Of a DNA stretch of 50,092 nucleotides, positions 25,458 through 34,337 are shown one piece after another (position 1 is the first letter of the stretch; every line of letters starts with the position of its first letter). The notes under the pieces are model-generated. The model was not told the origin of the DNA and searched no databases. It was given only the letters and a program-made list of their open reading frames with translations. Position numbers and translations under genes: made by a program. The DNA comes from Candidatus Iainarchaeum sp. (GTDB lineage: Archaea > Iainarchaeota > Iainarchaeia > Iainarchaeales > DTGL01): assembly GCA_026396995.1 (NCBI GenBank), contig JAPLVS010000068.1:1-50092 (forward strand). The letters are read 5' to 3'.

Positions 25458-26006
25458 CTATTTCCCCAGGCACGGCCCTTTTTGCGCCAGGAATTTGCTG
25501 CTTTTTCTTTTGTTATAGGGGTTTTCGCTTGGCGAGGTGAGCTCCTCGAAGGTCAAGCGGCAGATGCCCATGCCAGGCCACAGTTTCACAGGCACTTTCG
25601 AAATGTTCGCGATTTCAAGCACTAGAACGCCTTCAAAGCCAGGGTCGACAGAGCCTGCGGTCGAATGGATTACAAGGCCAAGCCTGCCAAGGCTGGATTT
25701 CCCGTCAAGTCTTGCGGTGAGGTCTGCGGGAAGGCAGACGCTTTCAATTGTGCTTCCGAGAACAAATTCTCCGGGGTGGACAGTGAAAGGCTTGCCTTCA
25801 GGCACTTTGATTAGTTCTGTGAATTCGTCCTTGAGGCCTTCCCTTGTGTCCACATGCGTTACTTCTGTGTGCCTGAAAACACGGAAATCGCTGCCAAGGC
25901 GCAAATCAACAGAGGCGACAGAAATGTTCTCGGGAATTAGGTCTGAAATCTTCAAGCGGCCTTCCTTGACCGCTTTCCTGATGTCCCTGTCGCTCAAAAC
26001 AGCCAT
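25458..26006 (-). CDS. dcd: dCTP deaminase
   Basis: 182 residues. Deaminates dCTP to dUTP; some archaeal forms also hydrolyse dUTP to dUMP. The trimeric dUTPase-fold motifs are all present: ASVDLRLGSDFRVF, PGEFVLGSTIE, ARLDGKSSLGRLGL, HSTAGSVDPGFEGVLVLE and WPGMGICRL. Four bases follow the DHH gene stop, so both are on one mRNA. A single-function or bifunctional activity cannot be told apart by eye. Confidence 0.92.
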   Translation of the reverse strand: MAVLSDRDIRKAVKEGRLKISDLIPENISVASVDLRLGSDFRVFRHTEVTHVDTREGLKDEFTELIKVPEGKPFTVHPGEFVLGSTIESVCLPADLTARLDGKSSLGRLGLVIHSTAGSVDPGFEGVLVLEIANISKVPVKLWPGMGICRLTFEELTSPSENPYNKRKSSKFLAQKGPCLGK

Positions 26007-26010
26007 AAAA

Positions 26011-27081
26011 TCACTTTTTCCCCTTACTTAAAATTCTTACAACATTTTCCTTAAAAACAGGGAACTTTGCTCGCGGCACCGCTCCTGCGGAGGCAGGGAT
26101 ATGGCCTCCGCCGCTTGCACCAGGAATCCCTTTTGTCGCATTTTCAAGCAATTCGTTCATTTTGACCTTGAAGTCCTGCCTGCGCGCCGAGAAACGCAAA
26201 TTCTTTTCCCCCAAGTCCTGGACAATGATAAGGGTTTTGTCCGGGTGCTTTAAAGTGAGCGAATCTATCAGCGCTGATTTTATTTCGAATGGGGGCTTGA
26301 ATTTATAAAAAATCAGCCCTTCGGCTTTATGGAATTCCGCGTTTTTCTTGAAGTCCTTCTGCCATTTGGAGAGCTCTTTGCTGAGCATTTTTTTGTATTT
26401 GTTCAAAGGGCTTTTGAGCAACTGCTTCGGGGTTTTCGAATGGAATTCCGCGAAGAGGTCAGCGAATTTTTCCCCTTGGATTGTTTCGACCGCGCTTACC
26501 AGCCCTTCCAGCGACTGCAATTGCTTCAGGGAAACCTTGTTTTCCTTTATTGTTTTTGCAAAGAAAGGCTTCCAGTTCTTATAACTCATATCCCCCAACA
26601 GGCCGACGCAGGCAATCCACTGCTCTTTTTTGAGGCTGACGAGATTTGAACATAAATCAAAGGCGAGCTTTGAAGCAGGGTATTTGCTGCCGTCGATTTT
26701 TTTCATGTGTTGGGCCTTGATGAAAACCGTGCGCTTCGAATTGCAGTCCCTGTATTGCTTGTGGTGGTCGATTAAGAGCAGCGGGGCGAGCTTTTCCAGC
26801 GATTTCACGTCTTCAGGGCTTTGGTCTATGGATAAATCGAGGGAAACGATTTTGTCAGGCGCAATGGATTTGAGCGCAGCAATTGCCTCGCCGAATTCGA
26901 AGTATTCGGCGCTGATCGCGAAGTCCGCGCCGCGGCCGCGGATTTTCTGCAGCGCTTTCGAGAAAACCAGTGCGGCGCAGAGGCCGTCAGTGTCGCGGTG
27001 GTGCACTATTGCAACCACGTCATTTTTACAGATTGATTTGATGAATGCCTTGAACCGCTTAAGCAGGACTTCCTTTTTCAT
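26011..27081 (-). CDS. DHH-family phosphoesterase (RecJ/GAN-like)
   Basis: 356 residues. DHH domain motifs: VHHRDTDGLCAA (motif I), SLDLSIDQ (II), LLIDHHKQ (III, the DHH) and GLLGDMSYKN (IV). The C-terminal DHHA1 domain ends with GASGGGHIPASAG. Such proteins are manganese-dependent exonucleases or nanoRNases; archaeal members attach to the replisome or tRNA processing. The pairing with dCTP deaminase suggests DNA precursor or repair metabolism. Confidence 0.88.
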   Translation of the reverse strand: MKKEVLLKRFKAFIKSICKNDVVAIVHHRDTDGLCAALVFSKALQKIRGRGADFAISAEYFEFGEAIAALKSIAPDKIVSLDLSIDQSPEDVKSLEKLAPLLLIDHHKQYRDCNSKRTVFIKAQHMKKIDGSKYPASKLAFDLCSNLVSLKKEQWIACVGLLGDMSYKNWKPFFAKTIKENKVSLKQLQSLEGLVSAVETIQGEKFADLFAEFHSKTPKQLLKSPLNKYKKMLSKELSKWQKDFKKNAEFHKAEGLIFYKFKPPFEIKSALIDSLTLKHPDKTLIIVQDLGEKNLRFSARRQDFKVKMNELLENATKGIPGASGGGHIPASAGAVPRAKFPVFKENVVRILSKGKK

Positions 27082-27176
27082 TACGGAATAAGCCTGTTGA
27101 ATAGTTTTAATTCTTTCCTCTTGCTTTCATTTGGCAGTTAAACAATATTCAACAGCCTTAATGGCTGCCTGAAAGG

Positions 27177-27185
27177 TTTTTAAAT
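27177..27185 (+). promoter_or_regulatory. TATA-like box for the lipoprotein gene at 27207
   Basis: TTTTTAAAT centred 26 bp before the ATG, the best-spaced example in the window of a leaderless archaeal promoter. Confidence 0.6.
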
Positions 27186-27206
27186 CCAAAAACAGTATTT
27201 AGTTTG

Positions 27207-28445
27207 ATGAAAGCCAAAATAGCGCTTGCCTGCGCATTGCTGGCCATGCTGTTCCTGTTCTTCAGCGGGTGCGGGCAGCCGAACGTGTGCGTTTCAAGCG
27301 ACGAATGCGCCGGCTTCAAGTGCGGACTGCAGTGCGGGCAGGGCCAGGTGCTTGAGAAAGCCTGCGCAGGCGGAAAATGCGAGTGCAGGTGCGTGCAGGC
27401 CGGAAGCGAGTGCTCAACGGATTCGGACTGCGAAAAAGCAAAGGAATGCGGACTGCCGCCGAACAAGGTTTCCTGCAGGAACGGCTTCTGCAAATGCGGC
27501 TTCGAGTGCACTGATGAAGAGGACTGCAGCTCATTCCAGTGCCTTTTGGACTGCCCGCGCAGCTACAATATTTGCGCAAGCGGCGCGTGCTCGTGCAACT
27601 GCGAGTCAAAGCAGAAAGAATACATTCCGTGGGAGGCAAAAGAGCTCAGGGATGAACTCGCCGGAAAGATTATTATTGTAAACGGCAGGGCAGAAGCCGG
27701 GCTGGCCAGGTGCACTTTGATGGCGTGCACAGCGCAGGAGCCCTGCTGCAATTCATGTTCTGCAGGGCTTGAGCTTGCATCAACAGAGGAAGGGAAAACA
27801 GATTCGATTGAAATCCGCGGTTCCTACAAAGGCCTGGAGCCTGCCTGCTCAGGAAACGAGTGCAACATTAAATGCAGCCCGCTTGAAGCCGGCAACATAT
27901 ATTCTGTTACAGGCTTGTGGAAGAAAGAAGAAACAAGCGAGGGCGCGAAATACTATCTTGAAATAATAAAATTCGCGCTGCTTGAGGAAAGCGTTCCCGA
28001 AATAAAGCCTGAAAAAACAGAATACGCGCAGGGCGAGCCGATAAAATTCGGCGTTGAATTCGGCAGGGCTGCATTTTTGCAGGCATGGGCAAAGCCGAAA
28101 ATCCAGAAAAAAGAGGGTGAACAATGGCAGGAATTCGATTCGGAATGCGGCTGCATAAAGGAATGCGGAAAGGAGAGCGGCACATGCGAGGAAAACTTCC
28201 CTGAATGCCCTGCCAAGGAAGGGTGCTCGGATGCAAGGCAGGGAGGCTGGCAGTGGAACCAAGAGTACTGCGAATTGAAGGAAATAGCCTGCCAGTGGAG
28301 CACGCCTGGCTCGCAGGAAAAAGTCTACTGCGGAAGCGCAACGAAGGCAGGGCCAGGCACTTACAGGATTGCATTCCAGTATGTCGAGGACTGCAGCGCA
28401 ATAACAAGGCTCACGGCATACTCGGATGAATTCACCATAAAATAA
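27207..28445 (+). CDS. Cys-rich secreted lipoprotein
   Basis: 412 residues. The signal peptide ends in a lipobox-like FFSGCGQ, so the Cys may be lipid-anchored outside the cell. Residues 25-135 hold many Cys in repeats such as CVSSDECAGFKCGLQCG and CSTDSDCEKAKECG, like the EGF- or WAP-like surface repeats of archaeal S-layer-associated proteins. The rest includes an OB-like stretch (IIIVNGRAEAGLARCT), another Cys cluster near 300-355 and a beta-rich end. No enzyme motif seen. ATG 27207 is used instead of the preceding TTG. Confidence 0.75.
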   Translation: MKAKIALACALLAMLFLFFSGCGQPNVCVSSDECAGFKCGLQCGQGQVLEKACAGGKCECRCVQAGSECSTDSDCEKAKECGLPPNKVSCRNGFCKCGFECTDEEDCSSFQCLLDCPRSYNICASGACSCNCESKQKEYIPWEAKELRDELAGKIIIVNGRAEAGLARCTLMACTAQEPCCNSCSAGLELASTEEGKTDSIEIRGSYKGLEPACSGNECNIKCSPLEAGNIYSVTGLWKKEETSEGAKYYLEIIKFALLEESVPEIKPEKTEYAQGEPIKFGVEFGRAAFLQAWAKPKIQKKEGEQWQEFDSECGCIKECGKESGTCEENFPECPAKEGCSDARQGGWQWNQEYCELKEIACQWSTPGSQEKVYCGSATKAGPGTYRIAFQYVEDCSAITRLTAYSDEFTIK

Positions 28446-28529
28446 AAACCGCCTGCCGGAATGCCACCAAAAGCCTTATTAAACCAAATTCAGTATTCAA
28501 TAATATCGATTTGCTTCGGGGTGTTGTGA

Positions 28530-28694
28530 ATGGTTTGCGAACATACTAATTCGAAAGGAAAAAAATATTACCTGCACCAGAGCGGCAGGCTCATGTATTT
28601 CAGCGGGGACCCAAAGAAGGGAATAGACCTTCCGGCAGGCATGACAATCGTTGAAAACCAGCGCACAGGCCTTCCGATGGTAAAAAAGAAATAA
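28530..28694 (+). CDS. Conserved-looking 54-residue basic protein
   Basis: Reads MVCEHTNSKGKKYYLHQSG and ends NQRTGLPMVKKK. It is compact and rich in Lys, Tyr and Gly, with one Cys. I recall similar short proteins in small-genome archaea but cannot name a family. A TATA-like stretch (TTCAATAATATCG) lies 25-35 bp upstream. The next gene begins 25 bases after its stop on the same strand, so it may lead an operon with the peptidases. Confidence 0.65.
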   Translation: MVCEHTNSKGKKYYLHQSGRLMYFSGDPKKGIDLPAGMTIVENQRTGLPMVKKK

Positions 28695-28719
28695 ATGCCG
28701 TCAATTGCCAGGTGAGAGG

Positions 28720-29544
28720 ATGAAATACAAACTTGCGGATTACGCGAAAGCGGCAGCGGAATACAGGAATGCCCTGAAATTCCTTGCAAAAAAAACAATT
28801 CTCGTGGAATTCCCTTATTCGAACAAAAAGGCCTATTATTCGCTTGCGCCGCTCAGCAATGCGCTGCACGAACTCGGCGCGGATTTGAGCGTAACGCTCC
28901 ACGAAGGCAAAAGCCAAAACCTCGAAATATTATGCAATTTCTGGAATGCTTTCAGGGATATGGAAGAAGGCATTAAAACGCCTGAAGCCGCGGCACTCGG
29001 AGCATTCATTGCTGAAGCCGAGAAAAAGGCAGGCAAAGGCAAAATAAGGGAAAACATGCGCCCGCCTGACGCGCTTATCAGCGCAGAAAAAGAATGCTTT
29101 GTTGTTGAAACCGCAGCAGGCCTTTTCCCGCTCGAATTCAAGGAAAAATGGTTCAAGGAAAGGGGCAAAAAAGGCCTGATGGCTGCTGCGAAAAGGATTA
29201 TTGTGGACGGCTTTGCGCTCAAGAAAAGTGAAAAGTTCTCGGTTGGATTTGAGATTATCCCGAAAAAAAAGGACCTTGAACTGCCATTGGACGATTACCT
29301 TGACAATTTTGCCATTGCAATGGCGATGGTCGGCGAGGCAAAGAAGAGGGGGACGCGCGTGGTGATGGGCGCCGGCACAGGCCGAAAATCCAAACTCGAC
29401 CCGATGAACAGGATTGCCGAGATAAAATCGATTATTGCAGGCTGCGAGCACGACAGGAAAGTGAAAGAGCCTGTGTTCCAGAAATATTCTGCCCTTTCCG
29501 GAAAAACAGGGACAAGCGCATGCCGAAGACAAGGGTGGGCATAA
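28720..29544 (+). CDS. Hypothetical cytosolic protein coupled to an M29-like peptidase
   Basis: 274 residues, unassigned. Mixed alpha/beta, with segments such as ILVEFPYSNKKAYYSLAPL and TRVVMGAGTGRKSKLDPMNR. A GGTGAGAGG site sits right before ATG 28720. The last 25 bases overlap the start of the M29-like gene in another frame, a strong sign of coupled translation, so it may be a partner or a split-off N-terminal half of that peptidase. It has no clear catalytic motif of its own. Confidence 0.7.
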   Translation: MKYKLADYAKAAAEYRNALKFLAKKTILVEFPYSNKKAYYSLAPLSNALHELGADLSVTLHEGKSQNLEILCNFWNAFRDMEEGIKTPEAAALGAFIAEAEKKAGKGKIRENMRPPDALISAEKECFVVETAAGLFPLEFKEKWFKERGKKGLMAAAKRIIVDGFALKKSEKFSVGFEIIPKKKDLELPLDDYLDNFAIAMAMVGEAKKRGTRVVMGAGTGRKSKLDPMNRIAEIKSIIAGCEHDRKVKEPVFQKYSALSGKTGTSACRRQGWA

Positions 29545-30341
29545 CTGAAACGCTGCCTATCGAGAATTTTGTTAGGACATGCAATGTAGACTATAACGAA
29601 ATGAAGGCGCTGACACTTGCAATAAAAAAGGAAATGGACAAGAGCGAGCGCGTGATAGTGCGCGGCAACCTCCCTGAAAAAACTTGCACTAATCTCACTG
29701 TTTTCCTGACAAAGGGAAAAATGAGGAGGAAGGTCACGACAAGCGATGCCGACGCAAGCAAAAAACTGAACGCGCAGGTGCTGAAAGAAGACGGCATTAT
29801 TTCAGGGATGTTCGCGAACTTCCCGAGCGGCGAGGCATTTTTAACACCTGAAAGCATCGAAGGCATTGCCGTGGGCGATGTAGTGATAAACCTTGACAGG
29901 AGCCATCTGCTCAGCCCTAAAAACCCGCTTATCGTGGAATTCAAAAAAGGGCGCTGGAAAATCGTGAAAGCGCCCCCCGCAATAAGAAAGAAAATGAATG
30001 AAGAGATTGCGGATTCAAAAAAGCTTGTGGCAGAATACAGGAAAAAGAAATCGCTGCCGGCGCCGATAATAAAGCAGTACAGCGACAACATGAACAGGGT
30101 GGGAGAGTTCGCAATCAACACGAACCCGAAGGCCAGGCTCAGCAATTACCTTATTGAAAACGAGAAAATCGCGAAAATGATCCACATCGCGCTCGGCTCT
30201 GGATTCGAGCCTGACAGGCAGACATTGTACCATTGGGATTTCGTGATAAACTCGCCGAGGCAGAAGCTCGATATTTTCGGGATAGACAAAAAAGGCAAAG
30301 AGCACTGGATTATCAGGAAAGGAAAGTTCGTTGTAAAATAG
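29520..30341 (+). CDS. M29-like (thermophilic aminopeptidase) metalloprotein
   Basis: 273 residues. The C-terminal half carries the metal-site layout of M29 aminopeptidases: FPSGEAFLTPE, VGEFAINTNP, NEKIAKMIHIALG and TLYHWDFVIN, that is Glu, Glu, His and His-x-Asp ligands in the right order. Family members are about 370-410 residues, so this protein lacks most of the N-terminal domain. The neighbour at 28720-29544 overlaps its start and could supply the missing part. Role in peptide trimming inferred; followed by an M24 peptidase gene. Confidence 0.75.
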   Translation: MPKTRVGITETLPIENFVRTCNVDYNEMKALTLAIKKEMDKSERVIVRGNLPEKTCTNLTVFLTKGKMRRKVTTSDADASKKLNAQVLKEDGIISGMFANFPSGEAFLTPESIEGIAVGDVVINLDRSHLLSPKNPLIVEFKKGRWKIVKAPPAIRKKMNEEIADSKKLVAEYRKKKSLPAPIIKQYSDNMNRVGEFAINTNPKARLSNYLIENEKIAKMIHIALGSGFEPDRQTLYHWDFVINSPRQKLDIFGIDKKGKEHWIIRKGKFVVK

Positions 30342-30386
30342 GCGATTGGCAAAATGGCCTCAATTGGCCAAAGGAAAGTTCGCGGT

Positions 30387-31454
30387 ATGAAAGAAAAAAT
30401 CGCTGAATTGTTCGATTCCACTGGCCTTGACCAAATCCTGATTTTCAGCCGCTCAGCCGAACAGCCCTATTTCCAGTATTTCACCTCACTTCCATTGAAC
30501 CAGTTTGAGGGCAGTGCGCTTGTCCTTTCCAAGGACAGAAAACCGCTTGTCATAACGAACACGCTCTGGAAAGGCCTTCTTGAAAAAAACAAGGAATTCA
30601 ATGTTGCTGCAGCCGAGAACAGGAAGGCATTCATTGAAATCCTGCAAAAGGCCCTGCCGGAAAAAAAAGTCTGGGCAAACTACCACGATTTTTCAACAGC
30701 CGGGCTTTCAAGGCTGAAAAGAAGGCTCAAGGGAAAAAATCTGGCGAACATTTCCAGGGTGCTTGAAAAGCTGCGCGAGACAAAAACAAAAGAAGAAATA
30801 AGGAAGATTGCGCGCGCAGCCAAAATCACTGAGAAAGCGCTCAAAATCGTGCCCCAGCTTGTGAAAAAAGGGATTACCGAAAGAGCCCTCGCAAAAAGGC
30901 TTGAAATCGAAATGCTCGAGAGCGACGCCGACACAACCGCTTTCCCGGTGATAGTTGCCTCAGGCAGCGGCGGGGCAACCCCGCATTACAGTCCAAGGGA
31001 AAAGAAAATCTGCAAAGGCTTTTTGCTTGTGGACTGCGGGGCAAGATTCGAAAACTATTGCGCGGATTTAAGCCGGACTTTTTTTGTGGGTCGCGCATCG
31101 GAAAAAGAAAAAGGCCTTTACGAACTTGTCTCTGATGCAAAACTTGCGGCCGAAAAAAAGGCCGTGATCGGCGGCAGGGCTTCTGAAACAATGAAGGCAG
31201 TGGAATCCTCCCTTGCCGGGCAGGGGTTCAAAATGGTGCACTCGCTGGGGCATGGCATTGGCCTGCAGGACCATGATTTCCCTGAAAGCATCAACAGGAA
31301 AAGCAATTGGCATTTCAGGCCTGGAATCTGTTTCACGCTTGAGCCTGCGGTTTACGGCAAATTCGGCGGCATAAGAATCGAGGACGACTATTTGATGGAA
31401 AGGAAAAGGCTGAAGCCTTTTTCAAGGGCGCCAAAAGAACTTTTTGAGATATAG
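30387..31454 (+). CDS. Xaa-Pro dipeptidase/aminopeptidase (M24)
   Basis: 355 residues. Creatinase-like N-domain, then a pita-bread catalytic domain with its five metal ligands: Asp in LLVDCGARF, Asp in YCADLSRTF, His in HSLGHGIGLQDHD, Glu in TLEPAVYG and Glu in RIEDDYL. It removes N-terminal residues before proline, or cleaves X-Pro dipeptides. ATG 30387 has AGGAAAG about 9 nt before; an in-frame ATG at 30354 would add 11 residues read from a partial repeat of the previous gene's end. Confidence 0.9.
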   Translation: MKEKIAELFDSTGLDQILIFSRSAEQPYFQYFTSLPLNQFEGSALVLSKDRKPLVITNTLWKGLLEKNKEFNVAAAENRKAFIEILQKALPEKKVWANYHDFSTAGLSRLKRRLKGKNLANISRVLEKLRETKTKEEIRKIARAAKITEKALKIVPQLVKKGITERALAKRLEIEMLESDADTTAFPVIVASGSGGATPHYSPREKKICKGFLLVDCGARFENYCADLSRTFFVGRASEKEKGLYELVSDAKLAAEKKAVIGGRASETMKAVESSLAGQGFKMVHSLGHGIGLQDHDFPESINRKSNWHFRPGICFTLEPAVYGKFGGIRIEDDYLMERKRLKPFSRAPKELFEI

Positions 31455-31459
31455 CCTTT

Positions 31460-32242
31460 TCAGCGCAGATACTTCAGTGTGTTCCTGAGGATGCCGGGAG
31501 TAATGCCCGGATCATAATTGAAGTAAATGCTTTTTCCTTTGGCAAGCGGCTTTTCCACAATGCCTGGGTAATGTTTTGTGGACTGCATGTCATTTATTGT
31601 TGCGATTTCGTTCCCTGTTGCGGAAACAGGGAACACTTCAAGATAAAAGAAAGGCTGGTCGCTTGCCGCCGGGATATGTTCTATGCCGATCATTATTTTG
31701 CTGTTATAGTCCGCCCTTTCAAGTTCGGCCGTAACGTTCAGCGGCGAGGTGCAGCTTGGCTTGTTTTCCTTTGTGTACGCACAGTCCACAGGCACAATGT
31801 CCGAGCCGAAGTTGGCAAGCCAGCCTATGACTTCCGGGGTTTCTTGGTTGTAAATTCCGCTGTTGCTGACAACAATGAGCTTTCCGCCTCTATTGACATA
31901 ACTTGTAATAGCTTCCCCGACCCCGCTCGGCAGGTATTTGCTGTCCTGGTTGGATTGGTCGAGCATTACAATATCATACTGTGCGAGTTTTTCCTTTGCG
32001 TTGGTGCGAAGTGATTCCTCGTCCCTTATCACATAGACCGCGAGATCCTTGCTGTTGTCCAATGCTTCGAGCGCCGCCGGGCTTGGGTTGCCGATAACGA
32101 GCATTTGGGAAGGTTTCGGCTGGGTGATAGGCCCGATTTCCCAAAAACCAAGCCAGCCCCCGGCAGCAGCCACAATTACTAATAGGAGAATCAATGCGAT
32201 TATTCCGAATATGGCAAAAAACGCAAAAAGCTCGTTTTTCAT
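31460..32242 (-). CDS. Membrane-anchored GATase-like domain protein (paralogue of 33271-34041)
   Basis: 260 residues. An N-terminal membrane helix (about 6-28, IFGIIALILLLVIVAAAGGW) is followed by an outside domain. KPSQMLVIGNPSPAALEALD, YDIVMLDQS and GGKLIVVSNSGIY are the strands of a class I glutamine amidotransferase-like fold (as in ThuA or DUF4350), but no catalytic Cys-His-Glu triad stands out. Overall identity with the paralogue is high (SIYFNYDPG against SIYFNYNPG). Binding of envelope sugars or peptides is a guess. The ATG at 32242 is preferred to the TTG before it. Confidence 0.7.
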   Translation of the reverse strand: MKNELFAFFAIFGIIALILLLVIVAAAGGWLGFWEIGPITQPKPSQMLVIGNPSPAALEALDNSKDLAVYVIRDEESLRTNAKEKLAQYDIVMLDQSNQDSKYLPSGVGEAITSYVNRGGKLIVVSNSGIYNQETPEVIGWLANFGSDIVPVDCAYTKENKPSCTSPLNVTAELERADYNSKIMIGIEHIPAASDQPFFYLEVFPVSATGNEIATINDMQSTKHYPGIVEKPLAKGKSIYFNYDPGITPGILRNTLKYLR

Positions 32243-32383
32243 CAAACCCTCTCCGCCTGCACGACAAAATAAGTACGCGTCCCTTGTTTAAATAACTTTC
32301 TGGAAGGTGCAATGAATGCCAAGAAAGCGCCAAAAGAACTGGTTGAAATATAAGGAAAAGAAAAAAAAAGGAAAGCCTGCAAC

Positions 32384-33184
32384 TCATTCGGCAGGCGTTG
32401 CGGTCGTTTCTGGTTCTGCAGTTCCGGTTTCTGCAGGTTCTGTTCCAGTGTCAATCGAATCCATTGAAGCCAGCGTATAGCTGTACATTGCAAGGCTTCC
32501 CACGAGCGAGCAGTCCATCATGGTCTCGCTGTCTGTTCCTGCTGATTCTTTGGCTTCCTTGATTGAAGTTTCAAGGTCTTCGAGGCCTGCTTCCCAGGAA
32601 GTGAAAGACGCGCCCGCAGGCAGGCCTGGCTGTTCGGCCTTTTTTGCCTTGAGGTCGACTTTAACGGAACTGTCGGAGATGCCGAGCATGTCGTTTTTGA
32701 CCATGTCGGCAAGTTCTGTGTCTGTGCATGAAGCCGGCACTTCAAAAGAGTAGGACACAGTGAAAGTGCCGTCCTCGGCCTTTTCCGCTTTTTTTGCAAG
32801 CGACGGCATGCACTGCTTTGCGCTTTCGAAATACGGCTGGAATGCGGATTTTTCATCTGAAGTCATCGAGGTTCCGGCCTGCGCTTCAAGGAGCGAAACA
32901 AATTTTTCGAACCCGCAGTCCTTGCCTCCGGCAAACAGCCCGTCATAAAGAAGGATTAGTTTCCCGAAAGCCGTGGTGTCTGCAAAAGCGATTGCCTCCT
33001 CTTCGGTGCCGCCCTGGGGCTTCAAAACGCCGCCGAAATAAATGACAGCGGCCGCGGCCAAAACCAAAAACACTGCAACCGCAATCCAGAGTGTTTTCGA
33101 ACCGCTTTTCTCGTGCCCGGCCAGGCTCTCCTTCGGGGCCTGTTCAGCACTGCTTTTCCTGAATGCTCTCGCCTTCGCTTCCAT
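32384..33184 (-). CDS. Single-pass membrane protein, extracytoplasmic domain
   Basis: 266 residues. A cytoplasmic N-tail of about 30 residues, a membrane helix (WIAVAVFLVLAAAAVIYFGG) and a Cys-containing helical outer domain (CGFEKFVSLLEA, then SAKQCMPSLAKK) with an acidic Thr/Pro/Glu-rich end. Not recognised. It lies between two paralogous genes of the same strand, so it may belong with them at the envelope. ATG 33184 is chosen two codons after a TTG. Confidence 0.6.
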   Translation of the reverse strand: MEAKARAFRKSSAEQAPKESLAGHEKSGSKTLWIAVAVFLVLAAAAVIYFGGVLKPQGGTEEEAIAFADTTAFGKLILLYDGLFAGGKDCGFEKFVSLLEAQAGTSMTSDEKSAFQPYFESAKQCMPSLAKKAEKAEDGTFTVSYSFEVPASCTDTELADMVKNDMLGISDSSVKVDLKAKKAEQPGLPAGASFTSWEAGLEDLETSIKEAKESAGTDSETMMDCSLVGSLAMYSYTLASMDSIDTGTEPAETGTAEPETTATPAE

Positions 33185-33270
33185 AAACAAAAACCTCCAA
33201 GGATGACAGAATAATAACGCGCTTTTGGTTTATTAAACTATATGAAATCTGCACTTGGCACATGAACCGC

Positions 33271-34041
33271 TTATTGCAGGTATCTCAAAGTGTTCCTGAG
33301 GATTGCCGGCGTCAGGCCAGGATTATAATTGAAGTAAATGCTTTTCCCCAAAATCCCTGTCTTTTCCGCTATCCCAGGGTAATACTTTGTGGAATTCGCG
33401 TCCTTTATTATCGCTATTTCATTGCCTGTCGCAGAAACAGGGAATGTCTCGAGGGAAAGGTAAGGCATGTCTTTTGTTTCAGGAACCCTGTCAATGGCTA
33501 ACATTATGGGGTGGTCATAATCAACCCTTTCGAGCACGGCCGTGACATTCACAGGCAAGGTGCAGCTTGGCTTGTTTTCCCTTGTGAAAACGCAGTCCAC
33601 CGGCACTATTTCAGAGCCGAAATTGGCTGTCCAGCCGATTATTTCAGGGGCATCCGGGCTGTATATGCCTGAATTCTTCACCACAATAAGCTTTCCGCCT
33701 TTTTCAGCGAAAGCAGAGAGGGCTTCAGCGGCTGCGCTCGAAAGCATTTTGCTTTCCTGCCCTGACTGGTCCAGCATCACAATATTGTAATCGGCGAGCT
33801 TTTCCAAGGCGTTTTGGCTCAGGAAAGCCTCATCCTTTACAACAAATTCGGCCAAATCCTTGCTGTTGCCGAGCGCCTCAAGGGTTTCAGGGCTCGGCTT
33901 GCCTATAATGAGCATTTTTGCAACATAAGGCCGGGAAGGATTAGAAGGGCTTGAAGCGGTTCCTGTGTGCTGCAGCTCGCTGCACCCGCAAAGCAAAAAA
34001 AGCACGGAAAACAAAACCAGCAAAAATATCCAGAGCTTCAT
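33271..34041 (-). CDS. Lipoprotein with GATase-like domain (paralogue of 31460-32242)
   Basis: 256 residues. Signal peptide with lipobox-like FLLCGCSE, so the Cys is likely lipidated instead of the helix used by its paralogue. The body aligns throughout: MLIIGKPSPETLEALGNSKD, YNIVMLDQSGQESK, GGKLIVVKNSGIY, WTANFGSEIVPVDCVF and SIYFNYNPGLTPAILRNTL. Shared Cys (VDC...PSC) may form a disulfide. Function unknown. Confidence 0.7.
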   Translation of the reverse strand: MKLWIFLLVLFSVLFLLCGCSELQHTGTASSPSNPSRPYVAKMLIIGKPSPETLEALGNSKDLAEFVVKDEAFLSQNALEKLADYNIVMLDQSGQESKMLSSAAAEALSAFAEKGGKLIVVKNSGIYSPDAPEIIGWTANFGSEIVPVDCVFTRENKPSCTLPVNVTAVLERVDYDHPIMLAIDRVPETKDMPYLSLETFPVSATGNEIAIIKDANSTKYYPGIAEKTGILGKSIYFNYNPGLTPAILRNTLRYLQ

Positions 34042-34156
34042 TGAAAGGCCTCCGCAATCCAGAGCGGACTGTTAAGATTGGCGTCTTATTGTTTAAATAT
34101 GTTTCCAAAAAGCTTTTTGCGCTTCCTTTTAATTCATTTTCTTCCTCTTTTAATCC

Positions 34157-34246
34157 ATGGAACTCCCTGAAGCGAAAGCCGTAATCGAGGACGCCCTCCA
34201 GAAAAAGCACATGCTTTGCCTTGTGCGGGGCTGTTTCGTGGAATAA
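34157..34246 (+). pseudogene. 5' remnant of a nucS-like gene
   Basis: The 29 codons read MELPEAKAVIEDALQKKHML then CLVRGCFVE and stop. They align with the N-terminus of the complete nucS at 36191 (MEFMQAQKQIMQAIERKEML then CVIGECAVE): similar start, ERKEMLC-like core, and GTGGAATA in the same place, after which the sequence breaks off. A TATA-like TTTTAATTC lies about 28 bp upstream, so its promoter survives. It sits directly at the edge of the A+T-rich AbiE region. Confidence 0.65.
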
Positions 34247-34337
34247 CACTTAAAAGGTGACTGTTAGACTGGGTATTTTTGGATTTTTTTGCTTTAAAGG
34301 GGTGTTTTTAGGGCTGGCGGGGTTTGAAAATTTTCAT

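Noticed and set aside
27226-27681. Ala/Arg-rich ORF in the lipoprotein gene
   Set aside because: Out-of-frame shadow of Cys-rich coding sequence.
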